Of a DNA stretch of 31,687 nucleotides, positions 1-7,337 are shown piece after piece. The notes beneath the pieces were generated by a model. That model was not told the DNA's origin and searched no databases. It saw only the letters and a program-made list of their open reading frames with translations. This DNA is from a virus: positions 1-31,687 of IMG/VR virus record IMGVR_UViG_3300021197_000107; one strand, 5' to 3'. Position numbers and translations under genes: made by a program. Positions within the stretch are counted from its first letter, which is position 1. The number at the start of each line of letters is the position of its first letter.

Positions 1-8
1 CCGTTCTA

Positions 9-428
9 ATGGCTAGAAAGAAAGAGGATAAGATAAAACCTATCCCGCCGGTTGGTCGGTTCGGTGGTGCGCGTGTGTTGCAGCGCCGGATTGGCCGGTC
101 GGAGACTTTGGCTCAGAACAAAGAGGCCGTTGCGACTGAGCTGATTGCGATGGGTACAGCCAGGTTAACTGATATCATAAACATCCATACGGGCGAGATT
201 AAGCCTATGGACGAAATACCTGATGAGGCTTTGGCTTCGATTAAGAAGGTTACTGTTGGTCAGTATGGCACAACGATTGAGATGTTTGACAAGGTGAGTG
301 TTCTGCGTGTTCTGGCTAAGGCTAGTGGCTTGCTCGATGTAGAGAAGAACGTGGACAAGCCTTCGATCATTGGGATCAACATGAAGGGTCCAGAGATCAC
401 CACAACATATGAGGCTGACGATGACTGA
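9..428 (+). CDS. Terminase small subunit (Terminase_2-like)
   Basis: Probable DNA-recognition subunit of the packaging motor, working with the large subunit encoded next. What is visible: 139 residues, a basic N-terminus (MARKKEDK) and a C-terminal half with the pattern GEIKPMDEIPDEALASIKKV, then a W/F-DK-x-x-x-L-x-x-LAKA-x-GLLD helix. That pattern is usual in the C-terminal part of small terminases of the Terminase_2 type. A clear N-terminal HTH is not obvious, so the DNA-binding part is short or diverged. The start ATG overlaps a TAA at 7-9 (TAATG), suggesting coupling to a gene ending just at the window edge. The end overlaps the large terminase gene. Family call is from pattern memory and position; it is supported by the adjacent TerL. 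Confidence 0.75.
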   Translation: MARKKEDKIKPIPPVGRFGGARVLQRRIGRSETLAQNKEAVATELIAMGTARLTDIINIHTGEIKPMDEIPDEALASIKKVTVGQYGTTIEMFDKVSVLRVLAKASGLLDVEKNVDKPSIIGINMKGPEITTTYEADDD

Positions 429-1944
429 TCTCCCCAGCATGAACTTGGATTTCTCTAAGTCTGCTACGGTCTGGAAGTTTCTACATGATAAGTCTTTTGT
501 TCGCGGCCTGATGGGTCCAGTGGGATCGGGCAAGTCATACGGCTGTGCTGCTGAGATTATGTTAAAAGCTGTCCAGCAAAAGCCGTCACCGCGTGATGGT
601 ATTCGGTATTCCCGGTTCGTGATCGTGCGCAACACCTATCCAGAGCTTAGGACAACTACGATTAAGACCTGGCAGGAGCTATTCCCAGAGGATGTATGGG
701 GGCAGATGCGCTGGCAACCGCCGATTACCCACCATCTTAAACTCCCCAGCAGAGATGATGCGCCTGGTATCGACTGTGAAGTTATATTCATGGCCCTTTC
801 TACGCCGCAAGATGTGCGCAAGCTGCTCTCATTGGAGCTAACTGGTGCATGGGTAAACGAGGCTAGAGAGCTGCCGAAGGCTGTGATCGATGGCTTGACT
901 CACCGCGTTGGCCGTTATCCTACCAAATCCGATGGTGGTGCGTCCTGGTACGGGATTATCATGGATACCAACCCGCCTGATGCGGATCACTGGTGGCATG
1001 AGCTGTCAGAGAAGAACCCTATCGGTGGGCGGTTTCCTTGGAAGTTCTATCGTCAGCCGGGTGGTGTCCTGGAGGTAGGCGCCAAGGATCTGCCAGAGAA
1101 CCCGGAAGCAAATGGTTTTGTATTTTCCGGCGGCAAGTGGTGGATGGTTAATCCTTCTGCGGAGAACAAGACGCATTTGCCTGATGGTTACTATGAGCAG
1201 CTTCTCGGCGGAAAGAACGCTGACTGGATCAGGTGCTATGCAGAGGGCAAGTTTACCTTCGTGCAGGAGGGCAGGCCGGTTTGGCCGGAGTATGACGATG
1301 AAATGATGTCGGCGGATGTGCAGTATGATCCGCAATACCCGCTACAAATCGGCGTTGACTTTGGTTTGACACCGGCGGCTATCTTTGGGCAGAGAACATC
1401 CGGCGGCGCATGGAAGATCCTCGATGAGCTTGTGACGTTTGACATGGGGCTTGAGCGTTTCGGGCAGGAGCTTATCGGCAAGATCGCTGCAAGCTTTAAC
1501 AAGGCAGAGGTGCAGATCTGGGGAGACCCGGCGGGTAACAAGCGCGACGAGATCTATGAGGTTACTGCTTTCGATCACTTGCAGTCTATTGGGTTTCGGG
1601 CCCAGCCAACAGACAGCAATGCTTTCAATGTAAGGCGTGAGGCTGCTGCGGCTCCTATGAACCGGCTGGTTGGTGGTAAACCTGGTCTTCTCGTTAGCAA
1701 GAAGTGCCTGCGGCTGCGGAAATCTCTGAGTGGCGGCTATTTCTTTAAGCGTGTTTCTATGGGCGCTGGGCAGGATCGGTTTAAAGATGCGCCGGTAAAG
1801 AATGAGCACTCTCACTGCGGGGATGCGTTTGGATATCTTATGCTCGGTGGCGGTGAGCAACGCAGATTGCGGCGCGGAACCTATGGCGGAAGCTTTGCGG
1901 GTGGGCAAACATTCAACGCAAGCACAGATTTCGAGGTCTTTTAA
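421..1944 (+). CDS. terL: Terminase large subunit (ATPase and nuclease)
   Basis: Motor ATPase and nuclease that packages and cuts phage DNA. Numbering from ATG 421 (507 residues): Walker A GPVGSGKS at about 32-39; Walker B-like segment GAWVNEARE at about 142-150 (acidic pair at the end of a hydrophobic strand); C-terminal RNase H-like nuclease with acidic residues in VDFG (about D313), WGDPAGN (about D369) and HCGDAFGY (about D468). Length is normal for the family. A start at 409 in the same frame is possible, but ATG 421 has GAGG six bases upstream and overlaps the small terminase stop by 8 bases, so I prefer it. The gene ends in a TAATG junction with the next gene. Confidence 0.95.
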   Translation: MTDLPSMNLDFSKSATVWKFLHDKSFVRGLMGPVGSGKSYGCAAEIMLKAVQQKPSPRDGIRYSRFVIVRNTYPELRTTTIKTWQELFPEDVWGQMRWQPPITHHLKLPSRDDAPGIDCEVIFMALSTPQDVRKLLSLELTGAWVNEARELPKAVIDGLTHRVGRYPTKSDGGASWYGIIMDTNPPDADHWWHELSEKNPIGGRFPWKFYRQPGGVLEVGAKDLPENPEANGFVFSGGKWWMVNPSAENKTHLPDGYYEQLLGGKNADWIRCYAEGKFTFVQEGRPVWPEYDDEMMSADVQYDPQYPLQIGVDFGLTPAAIFGQRTSGGAWKILDELVTFDMGLERFGQELIGKIAASFNKAEVQIWGDPAGNKRDEIYEVTAFDHLQSIGFRAQPTDSNAFNVRREAAAAPMNRLVGGKPGLLVSKKCLRLRKSLSGGYFFKRVSMGAGQDRFKDAPVKNEHSHCGDAFGYLMLGGGEQRRLRRGTYGGSFAGGQTFNASTDFEVF

Positions 1945-2423
1945 TGGCTTTAGTGCAACTTCCCCAGGTGAGAATGGGCCACGATGAGCACATTGTCCCC
2001 CTAAGCTATGAACATCTCACCAGGATACGCCTCAAGAAAGAGAACCGTGACTTCGTAAATGTGATACCCAACTATTTGGATTACGTCTGGGACCACGCAG
2101 TAGATGGTATGAGCTGGGCAGGCATAGGTAGAGGTAAGGTTGTCTCTGCATTTGGCATTAGGCCGTTCTGGGATGGCGTTGCAGAGATGTGGCTTGTACC
2201 TGGCGAAGAGATAGACCGCCATGCGATATCGGTTGTCCGTGCCTCTAAGCAACTAACCGATACCGCAATAGCCAATAACGGTATAAAAAGGCTACAGATC
2301 TGCGTAAACACGAATAACGATACCGCATTTAGGTTTGCCAAAGCACTACGTTTTGAGGTAGAAAGTGTTATGAGGAAGTACGGACCGGACGGGTCTGACT
2401 ATTACATGATGGCGAGGTTTTAA
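1944..2423 (+). CDS. GNAT-like protein, T7 gp13-type
   Basis: 159 residues, starting on the last base of the terminase stop codon (TAATG). The sequence has the alternating strand-helix layout of a GNAT acyltransferase: a central strand with SAFGIRPFWDGVAEMWLV, then a helix, then RLQICVNTNNDTAFRFAKALRFEVESV, which matches the usual GNAT motif B shape (N...A..fak.lGF..E). Proteins like this (T7 gp13, DUF2833) sit among head genes of T7-like phages and are thought to assist virion assembly rather than to acetylate a known substrate. I cannot see a full acetyl-CoA loop (Q/RxxGxG/A), so enzymatic activity is uncertain. Family membership is inferred. Confidence 0.65.
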   Translation: MALVQLPQVRMGHDEHIVPLSYEHLTRIRLKKENRDFVNVIPNYLDYVWDHAVDGMSWAGIGRGKVVSAFGIRPFWDGVAEMWLVPGEEIDRHAISVVRASKQLTDTAIANNGIKRLQICVNTNNDTAFRFAKALRFEVESVMRKYGPDGSDYYMMARF

Positions 2424-2424
2424 C

Positions 2425-2691
2425 ATGGGTGGACTATTTGGTGGTGGTGGTAGCAGTAAGCCTGCGGCTCCGACTAAGACCGCAACGCAACTTACTGCGG
2501 AGCAGGATGCTTCTGCCGCTAGAGCGAGAGCAGATGAACGTGCAGAGGCTTCTGAGATTTCTGAAATGCGGGGCGCACAAAGACGCCGCCGTTTGCGCCG
2601 GACGGGTGGTTTACGATTGCTATTCTCTCCTGCTCGAATGGAAGGGCCGGACGCGCCGCCAACAACTTCTAACTTAGGTGGTGGTCAGTAA
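2425..2691 (+). CDS. Small glycine/arginine-rich virion-type protein
   Basis: 88 residues, one base after the previous stop. N-terminus MGGLFGGGGSS followed by a low-complexity Ala/Thr/Glu segment, then a very basic patch RRRRLRRTGGLRLLF at about residues 53-67. Short proteins that start MGGLFGGG and end with an Arg-rich motif are common between terminase and portal genes of T7-like marine phages, in the place of T7 gp6.7/gp7.3 (small head or tail-assembly proteins). A virion role is inferred from position only. The stop overlaps the next start (TAATG at 2689-2693), indicating coupled translation. No known domain recognised. Confidence 0.6.
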   Translation: MGGLFGGGGSSKPAAPTKTATQLTAEQDASAARARADERAEASEISEMRGAQRRRRLRRTGGLRLLFSPARMEGPDAPPTTSNLGGGQ

Positions 2692-3044
2692 TGCCACAGG
2701 AGTGGAGCAAAAAGCCCACCCTAAAGTCCACCTTTTCGGACGCCAAGGTGGCAATCGGGGCAATCCTTAGTGGCAATGCTCCTGTAAATTCATCTGGGTC
2801 CAGCGGCCCAACTGCGGCACAACAAGCCTTTTTTGCTTCGGCATCAAGTAACAACAGTGATGATGGCCCTGGATACGCTCGTCGTCCTGCGGGCCCAACT
2901 CCAGATCAGCTAGTTGCTCAACAAGTTGCTGCCGCTCGTGCCGCAAAGAAGGCAGCAAAGCGAAGAATGGGTAGGGAGCGCCGTAAGAAATACGAGGCTG
3001 CTGAGACCATGGTTAAGAAAATGAAGCTGTTATTTACAGATTAG
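2691..3044 (+). CDS. Hypothetical basic protein in head gene cluster
   Basis: 117 residues, coupled to the preceding gene by a TAATG overlap. The N-terminal 70 residues are Ser/Ala/Pro-rich and probably disordered. The C-terminal 40 residues (Ala/Lys/Arg-rich, RMGRERRKKYEAAETMVKK) look like a single charged amphipathic helix. No catalytic motif. Location suggests a small virion or head-assembly protein; this is inference. I do not recognise the family. Confidence 0.55.
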   Translation: MPQEWSKKPTLKSTFSDAKVAIGAILSGNAPVNSSGSSGPTAAQQAFFASASSNNSDDGPGYARRPAGPTPDQLVAQQVAAARAAKKAAKRRMGRERRKKYEAAETMVKKMKLLFTD

Positions 3045-3055
3045 AGAGGCTCGAC

Positions 3056-3175
3056 ATGACTAAAATCAAATCAGATCCCCGCGTTCACATCCGACCGAAA
3101 CCTGTTGAAGCAAAGGCTGCGGTTCCTGAGAAGAAAGCTGCGCCCAAGAAGGCCGCTTCCAAGCCAAAGAAGTAA
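3056..3175 (+). CDS. 39-residue Lys/Ala-rich protein
   Basis: Short reading frame between two real genes: ATG 3056 preceded by AGAGAGG, ending in TAA 3173-3175, three bases before the next ATG. The peptide begins MTKIKSDPRVHIRPKP and ends in a histone-like tail of Lys, Ala and Pro (EKKAAPKKAASKPKK). It fills an otherwise empty 134-base gap, has a Shine-Dalgarno and tight spacing on both sides. It could be a DNA-charge-neutralising virion peptide; that is speculation. No homology claim. Confidence 0.5.
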   Translation: MTKIKSDPRVHIRPKPVEAKAAVPEKKAAPKKAASKPKK

Positions 3176-3178
3176 GTT

Positions 3179-3451
3179 ATGGTAAAGAAGGCGCACCAAA
3201 ATCCGAAGGGCGGTCTCAATGAGGCTGGCCGTAAGCACTTTGAGCGTAAAGATGGGGGTAATCTAAAAGCTCCTGTCAAGAAGGGAACCAATCCCCGGCG
3301 TGTTAGCTTTGCTGCTAGGTTCGCTGGGATGAAGGGCCCGATGAAGAATGAGAAGGGTGAACCCACCCGCAAGGCTCTGGCTCTAAAGGCATGGGGTTTT
3401 GGATCGGTAGAGGCGGCGCGTAACTTCGCTAACCGTAATAAAAAAGGATAA
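3179..3451 (+). CDS. DUF6321-like small basic protein
   Basis: 90 residues. The pattern KGGLNEAGRKHF ... LKAPVKKG ... NPRRVSFAARFAGM ... LALKAWGF is characteristic of a small phage/bacterial family I remember as DUF6321; its function is unknown. The protein is strongly basic. It lies just before the portal gene, with ATAAAAAAGGATAATGAG providing the next gene's ribosome site. A role in head assembly or DNA packaging is suggested by neighbours only. The domain name is recalled, not searched. Confidence 0.6.
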   Translation: MVKKAHQNPKGGLNEAGRKHFERKDGGNLKAPVKKGTNPRRVSFAARFAGMKGPMKNEKGEPTRKALALKAWGFGSVEAARNFANRNKKG

Positions 3452-3455
3452 TGAG

Positions 3456-5018
3456 ATGGCTCGGCTAGACGTAAGAGAGATCATGGAGCGTGAGGCCAAG
3501 GCCCAATCCCGCAAGGATCAATGGCGTACTATCTATGAGGATTGCTACGAGTTCGCTCTGCCGCAGCGCAATATGTACGATGGAAACTATGAGGGTAACA
3601 CCGCCGGTCAGAAGAAAATGGGCCGTGTGTTTGATTCCACAGCGATCTCAGCAACTCAGCGCTTTGCTAACCGCATACAAGCTGGCTTGTTTCCACCACA
3701 GAAAGCGTGGTGCCGCCTAGAGGCCGGTAGTGGCATTCCGAAAGAGCAACAGCCACAGGCTCAAGCTGCGCTTGATGCGTACACTGAGCGGATGTTTGAG
3801 GTAATGCGCCAGACTAACTTTGATCTGGCTATGGGCGAGTTCCTGTTGGATCTCTGCGTAGGTACTGCCGTGATGATGGTGACTCCTGGTGATGAGGCAA
3901 CTCCGATCCGCTTTACACCCATCCCTCAGTATCTCGTTTCGATTGAAGAGGGCACATTCGGCAATGTCGATAATGTTTATCGCAAGCTAAGAATGAAGGC
4001 TGAAGCGATACCGCAAGAGTTCCCTGATGCTGAAATGACGCCGGAATTGGTAGATGCGATATCACGATCACCATCCAAAGAGATCGATCTTATGGATGCT
4101 GTGATCTATGATTACGAAAGAGCGATCTATTGCTATCATGTTATCTGGCCTGGTAAGCGGCAAGATCTGGTTTACCGCACTATGAAGTCTTCGCCATTTA
4201 TCGTTGCGCGTTACATGAAGGTTGCCGGTGAGATCTATGGCCGTGGTCCCCTGGTTACTGCGATTGCTGACATCAAGACGCTGAACAAGACCGTTGAGTT
4301 GGTCCTGAAGAATGCTTCATTGTCGATCTCTGGCGTATATACTGCTGCTGACGATGGCGTTCTCAACCCTCAGAACGTAAAGATCCAGCCTGGTGCGATC
4401 ATTGGTGTGGCTCGTAACGGTGGCGCGCAGGGTCCGTCCCTGTCTCCTCTGCCCCGTGCTGGTGACTTTAACACAAGTCAGATTGTTATGAACGATCTAC
4501 GCATGAACATTAAGAAGATCTTGATGGATGATACGTTGCCGCCTGACAATATGTCGGCCCGGTCTGCGACTGAGATCGCTGAGAGATCCCGTGAGCTGGC
4601 TTCTAACTTGGGTTCTGCGTTTGGTCGATTGATCGATGAGACTATGATCCCGCTGGTTTCACGCATTCTCTATGTAATGGACCAGGCTGGCTACATCGAT
4701 CTGCCGCTCAAGGTCAACGGTGTAGAGGTAAAGGTCACGCCGGTGGCTCCTCTGGCTCAGGCCCAGAAGTTACAAGAGGTAAACGATATCGTGCAGTTTA
4801 TGCAGATTGCCAACTCTTTAGGCCCACAGGGTCAGATGGCATTGTCGATCCCACGGATCACAGCATTCATTGCCGATAAGATGAACATCAAACAGGACTT
4901 GCTCACCACAGCGGAAGAGCAGGAAATGATGATGCAACAGATGCAGGCGCAAGCAATGGCCGAACAAGGGCCGCCGACTGCTGATGATGGTGGAGCAACA
5001 ATGGAGGCTATGCAATGA
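3456..5018 (+). CDS. Portal (head-tail connector) protein, T7 gp8-like
   Basis: Dodecameric ring at the head vertex through which DNA is packaged and ejected. 520 residues, close to T7 gp8 (536). The N-terminus (LDVREIMEREAKAQSRKDQW followed by YEDCYEFALPQRN) and the FDSTAISATQRFANRIQAGLFPP segment are typical of the Head-tail_con family, as are GRGPLVTAIADIKTLNKTVE and the SATEIAERSRELA helix (about residues 370-382). C-terminus is Met/Gln-rich (QEMMMQQMQAQAMAEQ). AGGATAATGAG gives a ribosome site 5' of ATG 3456. The last four bases (ATGA) overlap the next start. Confidence 0.93.
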   Translation: MARLDVREIMEREAKAQSRKDQWRTIYEDCYEFALPQRNMYDGNYEGNTAGQKKMGRVFDSTAISATQRFANRIQAGLFPPQKAWCRLEAGSGIPKEQQPQAQAALDAYTERMFEVMRQTNFDLAMGEFLLDLCVGTAVMMVTPGDEATPIRFTPIPQYLVSIEEGTFGNVDNVYRKLRMKAEAIPQEFPDAEMTPELVDAISRSPSKEIDLMDAVIYDYERAIYCYHVIWPGKRQDLVYRTMKSSPFIVARYMKVAGEIYGRGPLVTAIADIKTLNKTVELVLKNASLSISGVYTAADDGVLNPQNVKIQPGAIIGVARNGGAQGPSLSPLPRAGDFNTSQIVMNDLRMNIKKILMDDTLPPDNMSARSATEIAERSRELASNLGSAFGRLIDETMIPLVSRILYVMDQAGYIDLPLKVNGVEVKVTPVAPLAQAQKLQEVNDIVQFMQIANSLGPQGQMALSIPRITAFIADKMNIKQDLLTTAEEQEMMMQQMQAQAMAEQGPPTADDGGATMEAMQ

Positions 5019-5272
5019 GTTCACCCGATGGGTGGGAAGGTTTAACCCAAGCAACAAGCGAAAGCCCGAAGGCTGCTGATATAGATGTTCTATATGGCAA
5101 GGTGTTCAAAAGCACAGAGGGGCAACGTGTTCTAAGTCATTTGCGCAGCATAACGATTGAGCAACCGACTTGGTTCCCTGGAGAGGATGCGAGTTTCGGC
5201 TATGTGAGGACAGGCATGGCAGAGATGGTACGCATGATTGAGAAAAGAATAGAAAGGTCAAACAATGGCTGA
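5015..5272 (+). CDS. Small Bbp19-like structural protein
   Basis: 85 residues, joined to the portal gene by an ATGA overlap. The core LYGKVFKSTEGQRVLSHLRSIT (from about residue 26, shown in part) resembles the Bbp19 family of small podovirus proteins, where a helix with F..p.GqrVL.hL is followed by an acidic linker and a C-terminal helix (MAEMVRMIEKRIE). Bbp19-type proteins occur next to portal and scaffold genes and are considered virion or assembly proteins. Annotation is by remembered pattern and position. Confidence 0.55.
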   Translation: MSSPDGWEGLTQATSESPKAADIDVLYGKVFKSTEGQRVLSHLRSITIEQPTWFPGEDASFGYVRTGMAEMVRMIEKRIERSNNG

Positions 5273-6026
5273 AGCAATGGCAGAACAAGTGGAGGCTGAC
5301 GCCCCAATGATTAACGTAGCAGAGCCGGACACTCCTCAAGAGGATGCGCCGGTTGCTGTGCATGAAGAGCCGCAGGGTGAGCCTGCTGCTGCAAGTGATG
5401 ATGAGCCGTTAGAGCGGCCAGATTATTATCCAGAAAAATTTTGGGATGAGGACGGCCCAGATGTTGAAAAGCTGGCAAAGAGTTATGCAGAGCTTGAGAA
5501 AAAGTTTAAGGCCGGAAAGCATAAAGCACCGGAAGAGTATGATGTATCTGCACTTGCGGATCAGGGTTTGGACTCTGACGATCCGACTGTCGCCGTATAT
5601 CAGGATTGGGCTAAAGAAAACGGGATTAGCCAGGGCGCATTCGAAGATCTTGCAGGCCGTGTACTTGCCTTGTCTAAGGATGAGCAAGAGAGCGTACAGT
5701 ACGATCAGCGCGCGGAGATGGAGAAGCTAGGGGCAAATGCCTCTGAGAAGATCCAAATGACTGAGCGTGTTCTTATGAAAGCTCCTCTGAACAACTCTGA
5801 GCGTGAAGCGATAGCTTATTCTCTGAACAATGCTGACGCGATCAATGCTTTCTTGAAGTATCACCAGGCGATTACGAATGAGAATATTCCTATTAAGCCT
5901 ACGATCCAGCAAGAGACCATGACAAAGCAGGATCTACAGGTGGCTATCTCTGATCCGCGCTGGCAAAGCGATGCCGCTTGGCGGACTCAGATGGAACAAA
6001 AATGGTTCCAATCTCAGCAGAAGTGA
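5265..6026 (+). CDS. Capsid scaffold / assembly protein (T7 gp9-like)
   Basis: 253 residues between portal and capsid genes, where T7-like phages encode the scaffold. N-terminal 70 residues are very acidic and Pro/Ala-rich (probably disordered); then RPDYYPEKFWDEDGPDVEKLAKSYAELEKKFK (pattern at about 51-82), typical of podovirus scaffold proteins, then a helical middle and a Gln/Lys-rich tail ending QKWFQSQQK suited to binding the inside of capsid protein. Overlaps the preceding gene by 8 bases, with AGAAAGG upstream. An in-frame ATG at 5277 is an alternative start. Confidence 0.85.
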   Translation: MAEAMAEQVEADAPMINVAEPDTPQEDAPVAVHEEPQGEPAAASDDEPLERPDYYPEKFWDEDGPDVEKLAKSYAELEKKFKAGKHKAPEEYDVSALADQGLDSDDPTVAVYQDWAKENGISQGAFEDLAGRVLALSKDEQESVQYDQRAEMEKLGANASEKIQMTERVLMKAPLNNSEREAIAYSLNNADAINAFLKYHQAITNENIPIKPTIQQETMTKQDLQVAISDPRWQSDAAWRTQMEQKWFQSQQK

Positions 6027-6033
6027 TAGAGAC

Positions 6034-6062
6034 TTGCAATAAATATCGCTTGCGTGTATTTT
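6034..6062 (+). promoter_or_regulatory. Possible sigma70-like promoter before capsid gene
   Basis: TTGCAA at 6034-6039, exactly 17 bases, then TATTTT at 6057-6062; each hexamer matches the bacterial consensus at 4 of 6 positions. It would allow extra capsid transcription. It overlaps the 5' strand of the inverted repeat described next, so a transcript starting near 6069 would lack that strand, while read-through transcripts would contain it. Moderate-to-low confidence because such matches occur by chance. Confidence 0.3.
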
Positions 6063-6138
6063 AGCCTTAACGGCTAACCGTGCTCGGCCCGTTGGATGTA
6101 GTAATCTACTGGTTGGCGCGGCCATAACGCGCAAGCGA
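6046..6138 (+). ncRNA. Structured leader candidate before major capsid gene
   Basis: Noncoding stretch able to fold as a three-way junction. Outer helix: TCGCTTGCGTGT (6046-6057) pairs with ACGCGCAAGCGA (6127-6138), 12 pairs with one G-U. Inner hairpin 1: TTAGCC (6061-6066) / GGCTAA (6072-6077), 5-base loop. Inner arm 2: GGCC (6086-6089) / GGCC (6120-6123), capped by GTAG (6098-6101) / CTAC (6106-6109) with loop TAAT; the middle of this arm needs several G-U pairs and is less certain. No reading frame with a ribosome site covers it. Possible roles are translational control of the most highly made virion protein, RNA processing or stability. Folding was done by eye; no RNA family is recognised. 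Confidence 0.5.
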
Positions 6139-6163
6139 CCGCCCGGAACCTCGGATAACGGAA

Positions 6164-6190
6164 GCGTTTAATTGAAACGCAAAAGGAGGT
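6164..6190 (+). promoter_or_regulatory. Hairpin plus strong ribosome site of capsid gene
   Basis: GCGTTT (6164-6169) pairs with AAACGC (6175-6180) across a 5-base loop, and the near-perfect Shine-Dalgarno AAAGGAGGT follows at 6182-6190, eight bases before ATG 6199. A hairpin directly upstream of an exposed ribosome site is expected to raise translation or protect the mRNA end, as in leaders of abundant phage coat genes. This site fixes the capsid start. Confidence 0.6.
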
Positions 6191-6198
6191 TTTTGCAA

Positions 6199-7032
6199 AT
6201 GGCGATTAACGTCTCAACCGCGTTTGTTGATCTTTTCGATTCTGAGGTCAAACAAGCGTATCAAGCCGAATCTGTGCTTCGTGGCACAATGCGGACCCGC
6301 ACCGGCGTTGCCGGTAACACTGTTAAGTTCCCAACAATCGGTAAAGGTGTAGCTACGCTCCGCGTACCACAAACCGATGTTACACCACTTAACGTCACAT
6401 ACGGCCAAGTAACTGCGACAATGGAAGACTACATTGCAGCAGAATACTCAGACATCTTCCAACAGTCCCACATCAACTTTGATGAGCGTTCTGAATTGGT
6501 ACAGGTTGTATCTAAGTCTATTGCTCGGCGCATGGACCAGATCATGATCGATGCTCTGAACGCGGCCACTGGCACATCTACTGTTGCAACAACAATCGGT
6601 GGTGCTGGCACAAACATGAACATCGAAAAGCTCCGCGCTACTGCGAAAGCTATGAATGAGAAGAACGTACCTTCTGAAGGCCGTAACTTGCTCATGCACG
6701 CTTCTCAGCTTGACGCTTTGCTCGGTGAAACTGAAATCACAAGCCAAGACTTTGCTTCTGTAAAAGCTCTTGTCCAGGGTGAGATCAACACGTTCATGGG
6801 CTTCAACATCTTGACAATGGGCGACCGTGACGAAGGTGGCATTCCCAAGCCTTCTACTCGTACTTGCTTTGCCTGGCACAAAGATTCGATGGGCTATGCT
6901 GAGTCGATGGCTCAGAAAACCGAAGTCAACTATGTCCCGGAAAAGACATCGTTCTTGGTTAGCTCCATGTTCTCTGCTGGTTCCGTCTCAATTGACGGCG
7001 AAGGCATTGTCAAAATTTCTTGCACTGAATAA
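6199..7032 (+). CDS. Major capsid protein
   Basis: 277 residues forming the head shell. Evidence: position after portal and scaffold, the strongest ribosome site in the window, and a sequence of the HK97-fold type: N-terminal AINVSTAFVDLFDSEVKQAY, then GNTVKFPTIGKG, an E-loop/P-domain-like middle with DEYSDIF-like helix and ARRMDQIMIDAL, and C-terminal NVLTMGDR-type strand (GFNILTMGDRDEGGIP) followed by CFAWHKDSMGYA and a final strand set. A TTG at 6172 in the same frame would add nine basic residues, but that TTG sits in the hairpin and AAAGGAGGT points to ATG 6199. Assignment to the fold is by pattern; the function is well supported by synteny. Confidence 0.9.
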   Translation: MAINVSTAFVDLFDSEVKQAYQAESVLRGTMRTRTGVAGNTVKFPTIGKGVATLRVPQTDVTPLNVTYGQVTATMEDYIAAEYSDIFQQSHINFDERSELVQVVSKSIARRMDQIMIDALNAATGTSTVATTIGGAGTNMNIEKLRATAKAMNEKNVPSEGRNLLMHASQLDALLGETEITSQDFASVKALVQGEINTFMGFNILTMGDRDEGGIPKPSTRTCFAWHKDSMGYAESMAQKTEVNYVPEKTSFLVSSMFSAGSVSIDGEGIVKISCTE

Positions 7033-7044
7033 GGAGAATAAGAC

Positions 7045-7284
7045 ATGGCATTCGCAACAGCAAATTGGGCAACAGTTGGCGCTTCTAAAAGCGGCAATGC
7101 TCCAGCTATCTATAGCTACAAATCTTCTGGTGATAACAAAGCTGCTATCGCTGGCTCTGGCTATTTCAACACAGTTGAAGCTCTTATCACTACCGGTGAT
7201 TGGATCTACACATACGGCAGCGATGGCGGTCAAACGCTTGTCGCTACCAACACTGCTGGCGTTATCACAACGGCAGTAATCTAA
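7045..7284 (+). CDS. Small capsid decoration-like protein
   Basis: 79 residues directly after the capsid gene, with TAAGGAGAATAAGAC as ribosome site. The pattern APAIYSYKSSGDNKAAIAGSGYF ... ITTGDWIYTYGSDGG ... NTAGVITTAVI (given in parts) is a compact all-beta protein often found beside phage capsid genes; related small proteins are annotated as head-stabilising, decoration or hypothetical structural proteins. Probably virion-associated and abundant, as it shares the capsid transcript and is followed by a terminator-like hairpin. Exact role is inferred. Confidence 0.65.
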   Translation: MAFATANWATVGASKSGNAPAIYSYKSSGDNKAAIAGSGYFNTVEALITTGDWIYTYGSDGGQTLVATNTAGVITTAVI

Positions 7285-7288
7285 AGAA

Positions 7289-7317
7289 AGAGGGGGCTGG
7301 ACCCACTGGCCCCCTTT
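7289..7317 (+). terminator. GC-rich hairpin after capsid operon
   Basis: AAGAGGGGGC... stem: AGGGGGC (7291-7297) pairs with GCCCCCT (7309-7315), extended by a G-U and an A-T pair to nine pairs, with an 11-base loop. Only TTT follows before ACC, so the U-tract is weak and read-through into the tail genes is expected. It would lower tail-gene expression relative to capsid. Confidence 0.55.
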
Positions 7318-7337
7318 ACCCTTTACGGAGAACGATT

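Noticed and set aside
6172-6198. TTG start extending the capsid protein by nine residues
   Set aside because: The TTG lies in the loop and 3' arm of a hairpin and the strong AAAGGAGGT is placed for ATG 6199.
7200-7337. 46-residue upstream extension of tail tubular protein A
   Set aside because: It overlaps the decoration gene in another frame and crosses the terminator-like hairpin; ATG 7338 has its own ribosome site and gives the family N-terminus.
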